Shown: positions 48,566 through 58,991 of the stretch, one piece after another
Position numbering within the stretch: position 1 is the first letter of the stretch
Layout of the letters: each line of letters opens with the position of its first letter
Source of the DNA: Pardosa pseudoannulata
Taxonomy: Eukaryota; Arthropoda; Arachnida; Araneae; Lycosidae
Reading direction: 5' to 3'
DNA: 64,000 bases
NCBI GenBank assembly: GCA_032207245.1
Contig: CM063505.1
Location: forward strand, 179,067,296 to 179,131,295
Notes under the pieces: generated by a model
What the model was told of the DNA's origin: nothing
The model's input: the letters and a program-made list of their open reading frames with translations, nothing else
Databases searched by the model: none
Position numbers and translations under genes: made by a program

Positions 48566-51500
48566 TTTTAACATATAATAATTTAAAAAATTCTTAATGA
48601 AAACTGCTTAATAACTACATGTAAATATAAATTTTAATCTTTATGCAATTAGTTATATTACTAAAGGCTCACCCCTCTTTTTTTCTGAAAAGATGAAACA
48701 TCAGAGAATAACTTTATACATATATTATCTTTATGCGATTAAGTTTCTGCATAAGCTAATAAACAACTTTGTATCTTAGTCAATACTTATTTAAATGAAA
48801 TTTTTACATTAAATAAATCTTGACAAAATTATGAATGAGCAAAATAAACCTATAACAGCATTGTTGAAAAATCTGTCAAAAGAAATAATAAAATAAAATT
48901 AGTCTGTTTTAAATCATTGTATGTGGCTTGGTTAGAAATTCTTTGTCAGAGTTTGTTCATAAAATGCTTATGTATCATCATTTTTGTTATTAATATCAGT
49001 GGTGGAACAGCAGTAACAGCATTTTGGAGCAGACAAAATGCCATTTTGGAGCAGTAAATTTCGCATTTTGGAGCAATTGGAGCAGACATGGTTAGTGATT
49101 TTGGAGCATTTTGAGAAGATGTAGTTAAGGCTTTTGGAACAATTGGCGAAAGGGTGGTTATTTTATTTAAACATTACGCAATAAATAAAATATAAATATC
49201 AATTTGGGCTAATGAAACTTCTATCTCATGAGGCTATTCTAATAAAAAAAAGAAAATTTTAAATTGTATTTATTTTTCAAGCTAATATGTAAAAAATGGT
49301 ATATGTAAGTAGTCTTTAGTAGTTATGTAGAACTTATAAAAGATATAGTAATAATTCACCTACTTAAGCCACCAATGTCAGATTGCAAATGTTAAAGTAG
49401 TCAGCATTTAAATATTTTTTTCTTTTTTTGCTCCTTAAAAACATGGTGCTTTAATATAATTTTTCTACTAATAAAGATTTTAAAGTATCACATTCTTATA
49501 CATTTTTTAAAAGTTATATATAATGCAGACACAGAAGTCAAAATTTAAGGAAAAAAAGAAGGAAAAAAATGAGAAAAATGCAAAAAAGAGGAAGTTAAAT
49601 AATTATTAAAAATTAATGTTCTGATTTACTTAATGCAAAAACAAGTGCCTAGATATGAAATATGAAAGTATCTACATAACTTTTTATCAATATAAACAAG
49701 AACTCAAGTTTCCTAGTAAAAAATAGATTAAAAAAAAAGTAAATATTTAAAATAGATTTAAATGAGATGCTTCTTCAATGTGCCTAATTAAAAAAATAAA
49801 TAAATTCACCAACTTAGTTGAACTTTATTATATTAAACTTTGAGGAACCATATTGTTTGTTGTACTTGAACCTTTAAGAAAAATGCTAGATCTCAGAAAA
49901 TTATAACTTGTATAAGATTTACATAAGATTACATATTATTTTATATAAAATTTATAAAAAAAATAGTATCCTTAATGATTTTAATTGACTAAAACCAAAC
50001 AACTGAACGACTGAATATTAGAATGACCAAAAATGTAAACAAATTCAAAACTAGTTTTGTCTTTAGTTATTGCTTACTATTTTAATACTGAATTAATTTA
50101 TAATCTTCTACAGACGTGATCTCAGTATCAACATAGTTTAAGGAATTTCTTTGTCCAGTACAGCGAAAAACATTTTCTTTCCTTGAGTGGCTGGACAAGA
50201 TGTTATTAATTTCATGCACTTTACTTTTAAATCTAGAAACATATATTTAAATCTGTTTTCATAACTGCAAAAAAGTTTTATAAAAAATGAATTATTTAAA
50301 AACTTAGAAGGATCCTTTCTTTCAGTCATTTACTACCTCATTCCTAAGATTCACTATAAATGTATAAAATGGAGATTCGCCATTTATGGATAAATTAGCA
50401 TTTTAAATAAAAGGAAAATCATGAGATCAAAAGTTTCATTTGTTATAAGCTGGTTTCTTAAAATAGGGATTTCAACAGTACATCATTAATTTAAAAGTTG
50501 TTTCAAATAGCAAAGTTTTAAAAAGGCACTTCTAAACAGAACTTGGAAACTTTGTAACAGCAAAATTTGTTATTAACTAGTTTGTAAAATTCTATTAATT
50601 TTACTTACATTGATTTTTAATGAATGTTTAAAAAATACAGTATAAGTTTAATTTTTTTAAATGGACAATTTCAAAATTTTTTTTATAATAGTAGCAGACC
50701 CAAAAGTTAAATATTAGAGGAAAAAAGGAGGAAAAATAGAAAGTAAAGAACAATTTAAAAATATTTATTTGATTTACATAATGCAAAAACAAGTACCTAA
50801 GTATGAAATATACCAGAAGCTAAATAATTTTTACTAATATAAACAATTACTCGAGTCTACTAATAAAAAAATGTTCAAAACACCGATTCAAATTAGAAGT
50901 TTCTCAAATACCCTAATTTTTTTTTTAATCTAATATAAATGAGCATTTTAGATATCAAATTTTAGAAGGCCTTTCTATAAACAAATTTTTAATTTTGTGA
51001 CTGTAGAATTTCTATACCTTAATAGTTTGTAAAGATACAATAATTATCATTAGATTTAATTTTAATCAATGTCTAGAAACGCATGATTTAAATAACATAT
51101 ACACTGTGTATAAGGCTATTTTTTTAAGTGGGCGATTAAAAAAAATTTTTTTTTAAATAGTAAAATTTCAGGACGATGATCGAATAGGACGAGCTTTCTT
51201 TCGGTATCTGAGCAAGTGGGTTCGAATTCTACTTTAGACTAACAGATTTATAACCATTTAGTTTGGTCTGAGAGCGCTAGAGTTTACTTTTATGTTACCC
51301 AAAGGCTAAAGACATCGGAATTTACTACTTAATTACTACGATTCTGAACGGCTGCGAACAAAGCAGCGGGATTTGAACCCGTGGCTGCGTCCTACCGATT
51401 CAGCTGTAGGGCTGACTTTTATCGGGATTGCCGTTAAAAGTAACGATTTTTCATTAGCAAATTTTGTCATCAACTTCAATACACATGCGAAACTTAACAA

Positions 51501-53586
51501 AAAAAGTTGCGGATTTTTCAACAATAATTAAGTTTTGTGCATATCCAAAATTCCGTAAGTTATTTGCAACAGTATCATTTTCTCACAGACACTATCCATA
51601 GAACAAAAATTCAGTCAATAAGATGAAATATCGTTAAAAATAACTATAGGAGGGATTGAAATTTTAATACTGTTACCGCGATATTAAAAAAACATCGATA
51701 TATAAAACAGTATTACGATCGGTCTACACGCACGTGCTTTCGGGGGTTATGTATAAAGAAAGTATGTAGGTTGTTAAAACATACTTCTACCGAGAGCCCC
51801 GTACTATGACCGCAGTATGAATCCATTAAAAAATGCGCATTTTCCGGAACCGAAATCCAAAAAACGGTTGTTTTTCACCAAAAACTTACAATTACGGTTT
51901 AGCTGTACTATTATAAATAAAACCACACAAGTTCTATGTTTCATTTATATCGCGTCACACGGCTTTTTGACCTTGAAGCACGTGTTGCGAGAATCAACTG
52001 ATAACGCTTCTCTCCTGCTCTTTGTCAGAATAAAATTGTGGACGCGGCAAAGAGGTAAAAAAATGAAAAAAGGGAAGAAATCTTTCAGATTATCGTCAAA
52101 ATTTAAATATATGTGAAATAAAAAAAAAAACGCTCCTTCCTTTATTTTTTTTTTAAATTTCCGAAAAAAATCTGTGTTTAACAATCTCTGTTTTTTGAAC
52201 AAACCCACAAAAATTTTCGTATTAAAATCATCCCTGAGTGAGAAACTTGGTTCGTTATTTTTTGTAATTGGACCTTTAACAAATTTTGATCTAAATTACA
52301 TTTCCAAATCCGATGAACCTCCCCAACCCCCGGCGTGCAGCAGCCACTTACGGTACTTATCAGTATCTGTTTCTGGAAACTCCCTCAGGCGGTACAGTCT
52401 CTCGACGGTACCGCTCAAGGTCAGTTGTTGTGGACAGAGGAGCACTTCCTCCTCCTCTTCGTCCCTCTACAGCTATTCTTTGATGATTAGCCTACATCAC
52501 CTTCGACTGCTCACCAATCAATGTCAAAGCCCCCTTTCCCTTTTCTTTCCTTTAACGGGAAATTACTATAAACTGTACGCTGGCGAAAGATAACTAACAA
52601 ACTCTGCTTAGCGGGATCGTTGTTACAAAAGATGGGAAAATGATTTTTGGAGCAAAAAAAAATTTTTGTTTTGGAGCAGTCTGGCGCAATTTACCTAAAA
52701 AATGCTAGTTTTGGAGCAGAATGGCGCAAAGATGTCGTTTTGGCGCAGGCTGGCGCAATTGGCGCTGCTGTTCCACCCCTGTAATATATCCTCTAAATTT
52801 TTATCAAGGTGGGAATTACTAAATTCAGTTCTTGTCTTTCGTACACGGCTGAATATTCTCTCACATTCTGCATTGTTTTGTGATAGTGTTAGAATATACA
52901 GTATAACTTTTGAAATTCTTTTATATTTTACAGTTCCATTTGACTGCAAACCATATGATAACAACAGTAGATGACATTTCTGTGTGCAGAGAGAATTATC
53001 TCTTGCATTATGAACAGAGAATGCTTGTATATGTTAAACTTCTTATCCTCACAGATTACAGAAAATATTATTTTCTTTTCCAGTTCTTATGTAAAATTAA
53101 TTTTTTTTCTTCTTTGAAATTAACCCCAAAAACTATACATATTTACATGCAAACGAGCAGTCTTACAATGTGATCCAAATTTGTACAATGTACAGCTAAA
53201 CTGTACAAGTTGGCAGGTATGTAATAGTCTTTTTCAGAAAACTAACACTTTTATAAGATATTTTCTCCTGAATATCAAAATTAATTTTTTTAAATTAAAT
53301 ATAAATAATTTTGTCACATCTGTAAAAAAAGAAGCTCAATGCTGTCAAACCAAGTGGTTTGTACACACAAGCAAGATTTCAAGCTTTTTTTTTTTGCTTA
53401 TTAGCATTTTAAAAATTTATTTTTCAGAAATATTAATATTAATAAATATAAAGCCTCTAGGAGCAATAGTATAAATGCAATATTTTCTAAATAACGAGAA
53501 TGGAGATTTATGAGCAAATATAGTTATAAAACACTAATGCATTGCTTTATAATATTTAGTAGCTGTATTACTGGTACCTTACTGTT

Positions 53587-53630
<44 letters not shown>

Positions 53631-55254
53631 GAGGCTCAATTCTTCTTTAAAGTAGTATTGTAATACGTCAATATTAATTTGGGAAAATATTGCTACATTA
53701 AATTTCTCATATTGTCCAACCCAACTTGAAATAGAATAGAATAAAACATCCTAAATAAAATAAAACAGAATAAAACATTATAAATAATATAGAACATAAT
53801 AAAACATGATCATAAAAAGACATTTTTTTTACTTGTTTACTAAGAACTGGATCTTGGGTAGCAATAAAATAATGTCTTAAATTTCCATTTTCCACCATCG
53901 AAAGAAGACATTCTGAAGCACTAATAGGATTTTTCTCATGACCACAAATTTGAGCTTTAAATTGTTTTACTATCAGCATTGCACCAAAAACTTGAGGTCC
54001 TAAATAAAATATTATTAATCTAAATTACTATGAATGTTATAATTAATAAACTATTAAATTATGACTTTGATTCTACAAAAATATGTGTAAAATGCAAATG
54101 CTTTATATAAGACTTTTTGTCTTTATATCAGAATGTAATCAACATGGCCATTTAGAAATACAACATTATATTAAGAGATTACCTATGACTTTTCCATATA
54201 TTAATCAAAATAATTTTTTTGTGAAAAGTATTTCTTTTTCCCTCAGCAGTAAGGAAAATGAGGCTGCATCCCAGTAAAATAGGTCAATATTGGGTATAAC
54301 ATGTTCTTGGTGAAAATAGCTAACTTATATTTCTATATTTTCCAGTAAAGTTTTTCTAATTTTTTTTTTTCAATAATAATGTGATAAAATTTCTATATTC
54401 ATTAACTTAATCAAAAAACTTCAAAACCACAGAGTTTGATTATTTAACAAAATTTCACTGAGTTATTAGTTTCTGCTTTTGTATTTTCCAGTTTTTGTAA
54501 ACGATGTGGAGGAGGTAGTTTACATCCTTTTTAAATAACTGAATTAATATGTAAAGAATAGACAGTTAAAATGCTTTGGATCTAAATCTATCTCATTACA
54601 TCTTTGTTACAAAGCAGAGAAGACCTAAAAAATGATTGAAGGTTTTATGAAGGGTCATTGTGCGTGGGTTCGATCCAAGACATACATTAGGCATGTGTCT
54701 CTCTTTATGACGTTAAATAAAAATGTATTTTTGTAGACTTATTTATGAGTCCTTAAGGGACCAATTTGGCAGTTTGGAGCAGTCAGGTGTGCTCAGTTTG
54801 AAGTGAAGTTTTCCCTATGTTGCGGTTTGTTGGCAGGGGTGTGCCAAAGAAAGAGACAGTGAATTAAAAGGTATAGCTCTACTGACTGGAGTGATAGAAG
54901 TAGAGGAAGATAAGAAATGAGATATATAAAAGCAAACAAATAAAATAAAAAAGAAAGTGAAAAAGGAGGAGGAGAAGGTGGGTGCAGTCGAGATTCTGAG
55001 AATCTTCTGTCCAACAGGGACACTACCTAAATGAACCTATGTCTCAACATTACAGCTGTATCCTAAGTCCTTGAATCCCCCCTACCAGAGATGACACCGA
55101 TATGTATACATTGGTAAACCAAAATGGTAGTCGATCTTAAAATTTGAATTTAGAATTAGGTTTTCTTTTCTTTTACAGATATATTAAAATATATTTAATT
55201 CTAATATAATTTACATAATTTTGAGAAGCAAATTATAAAATTGTAACTTTGCAA

Positions 55255-55286
<32 letters not shown>

Positions 55287-55565
55287 ATAAATATTTTAAT
55301 TTTAATTTAAAACCAAATGAACTTTGTTACACATTCTTATTTAGTAAATGTATGCTTTAATAAAGCAGTAAATTAGATTTAGTAGCATGCAAATAATCTG
55401 TAGTCTCTTAGGACTTGGGTTAGAGATCTTTCACTAAATATTAACATGACAAAACCAAATAATTCAGAACTATACTATCTCTACTTAAATATTTTTGATA
55501 TTTAGAGTGCTAAATAACAAACAGTTCATCTAATTTTAATTATTCAATATTCTTTACAACATTTC

Positions 55566-55613
<48 letters not shown>

Positions 55614-58560
55614 TAACATTATAAGTATGAGATAACTTAGCCTAGATTTAACGAGTTCAAACACCTTTCTAATTCATCTTTCCAAATTAATATTTTCCAT
55701 TCAGAGTTCATACAAGAGTTATTTATCATAGGAAAGAAAGTTGAATGTTACTTGTATGTGTGCAATATGTCTTTTATCCTATATTATGCTACCTTAAATA
55801 AAGTTCTAGTACTTAAAAATTGACAGTGCTTTATACTTTGATAAGTCCCCACAGACTTAGCTAATTTGCTATAAATTGGCACCTTCAGTTATCCAATTTA
55901 ATTATCAAACAGAGTTTAATTGAGATTGAGATGGATATCCATTTCATTTTATTCCTACTTTTCTAAATTAAAAGTCTATATGTACAGACAAATATATATA
56001 TATATATATATATATTAATATTACTATCAAATTTTATAATTATGCCAATTCTATTGATAATTTTACTAAAACTTCAATGTTAAAAATAATTACCAGCATT
56101 AAGTTTACACAGTTTTTAAACAGAGTATCAGAATCTGGTGATTAGTGTCAAGAATTAATACAAATTACACATTACAAAGTTAGATTTAATAACTATATGC
56201 AGAATTTAGATCAGCTGTCACAGAAGAGAGATTTGGAGAAAATAATTATAGAAAATATACTAGGAAATAATGACAAACAACCAGCAATTTACTATGGTGA
56301 CATAATTATTTAGTGTTTGGTGTAAGCTTCTACATGATGGAAAAATTCTGTGCAAAAGTCATACAAAACAATAAATGCTTAAAAATATTTGTTTCTAAAA
56401 AATAAATGATTAATAATTTAAATATCTAAGTATTTATTTTATTGTTTAAAATATAAAGATTTGTTTCTAAAGGTTAAACATTCGATGAGATTTTCCAAAA
56501 AGTCCTTGCTGACTAGGATCATTGCAAGTCCAAATGGTATTGTTAAGAGTGTTGAGTGTACATGCATGGCTGGTCTGGGAAAAGCTTGTAGTTATATTGG
56601 TAATTTTTGTAGCAGAAAAAAAAAGAAAAAAAAAAAAAAAACAGTAACTTTTCTCTCTTTGTATTGATATAAGAACAAACATGAAATTTAATACTTTAAT
56701 AATGATTAAATATAATAATCACTTACATGAACATTTCAATAAAAAAATTGAATTAAAACCAAATAACTTCATTTTTTAAAAATTTCATCTGTAATTTATT
56801 TTAATAATGTTTTACAGCTATTTATGTTTATAACATATTAAATAAAATTATTTTCAGATGCATTACTGTTTCATGTTGAAGAGATTGTCACAGAGAGAAA
56901 TCAGTTAACTGTTATTGATAAATTTACATATTGGGACATTCCCAGCTTTAAAAATGCTATACCTGAAAACGTGGAAAATGCTAATTTTTCATTACCTCTT
57001 AAGAAAAGAAAAAATGATAGTACAACTTAGAAACACCAAATTCCTTCTTTAAGTAAAGTTAAATTTGAAGATTTATTAATTCCCTGAAAGATGCAGGTTA
57101 TGATGCTCCTATTTTAGGAGTTAAAAAAGAACAACAGGTTAAAAAATCAGTTCTACCTAGCAAAGATGATAACAGTATACCAAAACCATTAAAAAGTATT
57201 AAAGCAGCTACATTGAATGTTCCCCCAAGTGCTTGATTACTGCAAGGATTTGTTATATTTAAAAAAAAAAAAAAAAAAAAAAAAGTTTATACCGGAAAAA
57301 GCTAGATAAATTAAAATTAAAACAGTCAATGAAACTAAATGTAAAAAGCGGTTTGAGTACAGGCAGAGTCACTGCATCTATTATGAAAGCAGTTTGCAAT
57401 TCCAATGTTTTCCCTCTCTTTCATTAATCAAAAGAATGTGTTACTTATATAAACTTATGACACATGGAATTATTTGGGGTTGTACTCATGAATAAAGGGC
57501 TTATCAAATGTATTGAAAAAAATGCAGAGCCACAATATAAGTAAGAAATCAGGATTGTCCATCAACTAAGATTATCCTACATTGGAGTAACACCTGATGG
57601 GAGATATATCCTATGGTTATAGTGACAAAGACATTTTAGAAATCAAATGTCCTTATTGTGCTAAAGACTGCAGAATTCCTGATCTAACACAAATTAAATC
57701 TTGTTTGAAGATGGACAAAGCAGGAAATATAAATTTATATATTCAACATTTTTATTTCTACCAAGTGCAAACATTAATTTTTAGTTTAAAACAGGATTTT
57801 TGTGATCTTGTAATATGGACTAAAAAAGATATACATATTGAAGGGATTTATACAAATGAAACTTTAAGTTGAAATTCATTGGGAAGCTAACACAAGACAA
57901 ATTTGCTGTACTAACCAACGAATGGAATGGAACACTTCATGCAGAAGTGATTAAATGCATATATGAAGAGTAACAGAAATTTAATATGGAGTTTTGATTT
58001 AAAGCTTTACTAATAATGTTTCAGTATAATTCAGTCATTAGAAAAATGGTAAACATAAATTATGTTTTAAATAATTGTTTGCTGGCTAGGTGATATCCAC
58101 GATTCTGATATTTCTTGAAAAACATCATAAATTTTGTAAATTTGAATAAAAATTTTTTAGTGATTTTGTTCTATAAAATAGTTATAACAATATATTCCAT
58201 ATTGTGCCAGTGAAGGTGGTTTAATGGACCAGTAATATCCTAAAATTTGAATCCTTTAAGCGCAATTGGAAAATGCGTAAAGTTTTTAAGTACATTAGCA
58301 AATGTTATGAACATTTAAGAAACAAACTCTCGATTCTTACCTAATACTTCTGCTTCTGATATTACGCATGCTGTAGTAAATAATTTCAATTCGGGATCAT
58401 TTAAGTACTTTGGTAGCTGTTCTCTTAAATTTACTTTGCTTTTTAAAGCCTCCTGACAAAACGTTGCATCAACCAGAACTTGAAATGGCGTTCGAAATTG
58501 ATAGTTATTTTTGTAGAAATTTAAAAATCTTCTAACTCGTTTTTGTCTTGATATCTTCAT
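45392..58560 (-). CDS. UTP23: rRNA-processing protein UTP23, three exons, last exon frameshifted
   Basis: Nucleolar SSU processome component needed for early 18S rRNA processing (family knowledge). Exons: 58560-58341 (MKISRQKRVRRFLNFYKNNY... ending at split Gly), 53999-53833 (PQVFGAMLIVKQFKAQICGH... ending LSKQ) and 45717-45392 (CRELLGVPLLYLRYN...). Phases are consistent. PIN-like domain residues are visible: VLVDATFCQEAL, SASECLLSMVENGN, ATQDPVLSKQ. Of the family's zinc-binding cluster, ICGH is kept, but the preceding Cys is Phe (KQFKAQ). In exon 3 the frame through EKPSQMNTD...KKLKVETF must shift by one base near 45550-45553 to reach the conserved basic tail KKRKKIKGPNPLSCKKKK and the stop at 45394-45392; without the shift the protein ends at 45445 in unrelated sequence. 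A missing base in a short homopolymer (an assembly or sequencing error) is the simplest reading; true loss of the tail is possible. Confidence 0.9.
45988..46115 (-). repeat. tRNA-derived SINE copy lacking the tRNA head
   Basis: ttggtctaaaagcattcagt, acacaaaggatgatgaagct, gctgcttaaagctgattctg, aatggctacaaatactcatg, then stops at agtagtgggat at the B box. Confidence 0.65.
46565..46715 (+). repeat. tRNA-derived SINE copy, opposite orientation
   Basis: gattctgtgggtttgaattt (B box), then ggcatggatggtcagagcca, ttcagaatcagctttaagaa and gtaggtgtcgtccaatagcc. Head to the left. Confidence 0.75.
48519..48562. repeat. (TA)n microsatellite
   Basis: About 22 TA units. Confidence 0.95.
48940..48996 (-). 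pseudogene. Distal end of the same hAT transposase remnant
   Basis: After removing the inserted element and one TAATAT, the frame ...LEDIL continues here as ITKMMIHKHFMNKL then TGA, so the two pieces were one open frame before the insertion. Confidence 0.6.
49515..51015 (-). repeat. Long non-coding repeat, minus-orientation copy
   Basis: Reverse complement of the 4235-7285 repeat but without the piggyBac insertion and without about 430 further bases flanking it. It also has the ~230-bp direct repeats near its ends (about 50700-50960 and 49515-49790). It lies within the hAT-like element, so it inserted after that element or was carried by it. Confidence 0.7.
51245..51415 (-). repeat. tRNA-derived SINE copy inside the hAT-like element
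   Basis: ttggtctgagagcgctagag, acccaaaggctaaagacatc, ctgaacggctgcgaacaaag, cgggatttgaacccgtggct (inverted B box), cctaccgattcagctgtagg. A separate B box-like gggttcgaattc lies in the other orientation at about 51218-51229. Confidence 0.75.
52782..52985 (-). pseudogene. hAT transposase C-terminal dimerisation domain remnant
   Basis: The minus strand encodes ISKVILYILTLSQNNAECER followed by IFSRVRKTRTEFSNSHLDKN and LEDIL, which matches the hAT-family dimerisation region (the LTLxxxNAExERxFS pattern). The reading frame then enters the inserted element (QGWNSS is the inserted repeat end). It resumes on the far side at 48990-48943 as ITKMMIHKHFMNKL and a stop, the expected last residues. Upstream domains (DDE, zinc finger) are not recognisable. 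A dead copy. Confidence 0.8.
53593..53628. repeat. Poly-A tract, about 36 nt
   Basis: Uninterrupted A run. It could be the tail of a retroposed sequence, but no body was recognised. Confidence 0.9.
53833..53999 (-). CDS. UTP23: UTP23 exon 2
   Basis: Acceptor atttag, donor AAACAA|GTAAAA. Encodes GPQVFGAMLIVKQFKAQICG, the acidic SECLLSMVENGN segment and ATQDPVLSKQ. Confidence 0.92.
54640..55130. repeat. GC-richer patch, possibly an unrelated SINE or transposon piece
   Basis: Contains gcgtgggttcgatccaagac (B box-like), ttaagggaccaatttggcag, and ttgcggtttgttggcagggg. Base composition differs from the surrounding intron. No coding frame of note and no match to the other repeats here. Confidence 0.4.
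55262..55280. repeat. (TA)n microsatellite
   Basis: Short TA run. Confidence 0.8.
55570..55609. repeat. (TA)n microsatellite
   Basis: About 20 TA units. Confidence 0.93.
56467..57872 (+). pseudogene. Broken SWIM zinc-finger / YqaJ-type nuclease gene
   Basis: Three consecutive parts of one protein family are visible. 56467-56600: KVKHSMRFSKK... then SPNGIVKSVECTCMAGLGKA and CSYI, a SWIM-type zinc finger (CxC...CxH) in which the final His is Tyr. Then a GT..AG intron-like gap (56601-56858). 56859-57029: ALLFHVEEIVTERNQLTVID, KFTYWDIPSFKNAIPENVEN and a basic run, then an in-frame TAG. 57585-57872: VTPDG, a frame change, then DILEIKCPYCAKDC, HFYFYQVQTLIFSLKQDFCD and LVIWTKKDIHIEGIY. The PDG and ExK (EIK) residues are the catalytic pattern of lambda-exonuclease-like PD-(D/E)XK nucleases (YqaJ). 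Stops, a frameshift and a poly-A run (57263-57284) show it is dead. The kept intron argues for a DNA-level copy, not a retrocopy. Confidence 0.75.
58341..58560 (-). CDS. UTP23: UTP23 exon 1
   Basis: ATG at 58560-58558. 73 codons plus one base, donor GTATTAG|GTAAGA. Contains the family N terminus MKISRQKRVRRFLNFY and the first PIN Asp (VLVDATFCQ). Confidence 0.92.
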
Positions 58561-58988
58561 AATTAATAACTAATTTCCATCATATAAAGTCTACTTCAAT
58601 ACCATGTGTACACACAAACAAAATGTATTGCCAATTTCAAAGAAACAAAATGTTAAAAATGTGTGCCAAAAAAAAAAATCTCAACAAATTTTGTGAGGAA
58701 TTAAAAATGCGAAGCTTAAGAGTTTTTAAATTATAATAATCATTATCTTAATCAAAGCTTAATATAAATATAAATCTTTTTCAACGAGTTTTTTTAAACA
58801 ATATTTCCGTTGATTAAAAATTTTTTATCCTATGGGATTTATCAACTGAAGAAGATTTCTACTCCTGAAATTTTCTAAGCCAATAAGGTTTCCAGATATT
58901 TGATTTTTACCGCGAATTTAGCTTACGTTCGTTATATAGCTCCGTGAGGTTTGTCGTGTTTTCTGTTGTTCACGATTAGTTATTGATT
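58561..58988. promoter_or_regulatory. Putative bidirectional promoter, UTP23/H2A.Z
   Basis: 428 bp separate the two divergent ATGs. The half nearer H2A.Z has less A/T bias (gcttacgttcgttatatagc, ctccgtgaggtttgtcgtgt) and there are no repeats. No clear TATA box at a standard distance was identified. Transcription start sites cannot be placed from sequence alone. Confidence 0.6.
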
Positions 58989-58991
58989 ATG
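58989..58991 (+). CDS. H2A.Z: H2A.Z exon 1 coding part (start codon only)
   Basis: ATG is directly followed by donor GTAAGA, so the coding part of this exon is a single codon. The assignment rests on the next exon beginning GCTGGTGGAAAAGC, which completes MAGGKAGK. Confidence 0.92.

Larger units (their letters stand above)
48997..52781. mobile_element. hAT-like DNA transposon, 3,785 bp, with 6-bp target duplications
   Basis: The ends are inverted repeats: left CAGTGGTGGAACAGCAG, right (read on the other strand) CAGGGGTGGAACAGCAG, a 16 of 17 match. The flanks are TAATAT (48991-48996 and 52782-52787). The target is a decayed hAT transposase, whose frame is continuous when the element and one duplication are removed. 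Subterminal blocks repeat TTTTGGAGCA and GGCGCAA words on both sides (49017-49150 and 52645-52765). Inside lie a copy of the long repeat (49515-51015) and a SINE (51245-51415), both probably later insertions, plus a GC-richer section (about 51130-52620) without a transposase I can recognise. The ends look hAT-like, but hAT duplications are usually 8 bp, so the class assignment is tentative. Confidence 0.75.
45718..53832. other. UTP23 intron 2, a transposon nest
   Basis: 8.1-kb intron carrying two SINEs, a minus-orientation copy of the long repeat, a hAT-like element inserted in a hAT transposase remnant, a (TA)n tract (48519-48562) and a poly-A tract (53593-53628). Confidence 0.85.
54000..58340. 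other. UTP23 intron 1
   Basis: 4.3-kb intron with a GC-richer patch (about 54640-55130) that contains a B box-like gtgggttcgatcc, several (TA)n tracts, and a broken SWIM/YqaJ-type gene on the plus strand. Confidence 0.8.

Noticed and set aside
52174..52593. 139-codon plus-strand open frame and its 99-codon neighbour (51817-52116)
   Set aside because: Ser/Leu-rich without any recognisable domain or codon pattern, inside a transposon. I see no support for a protein.
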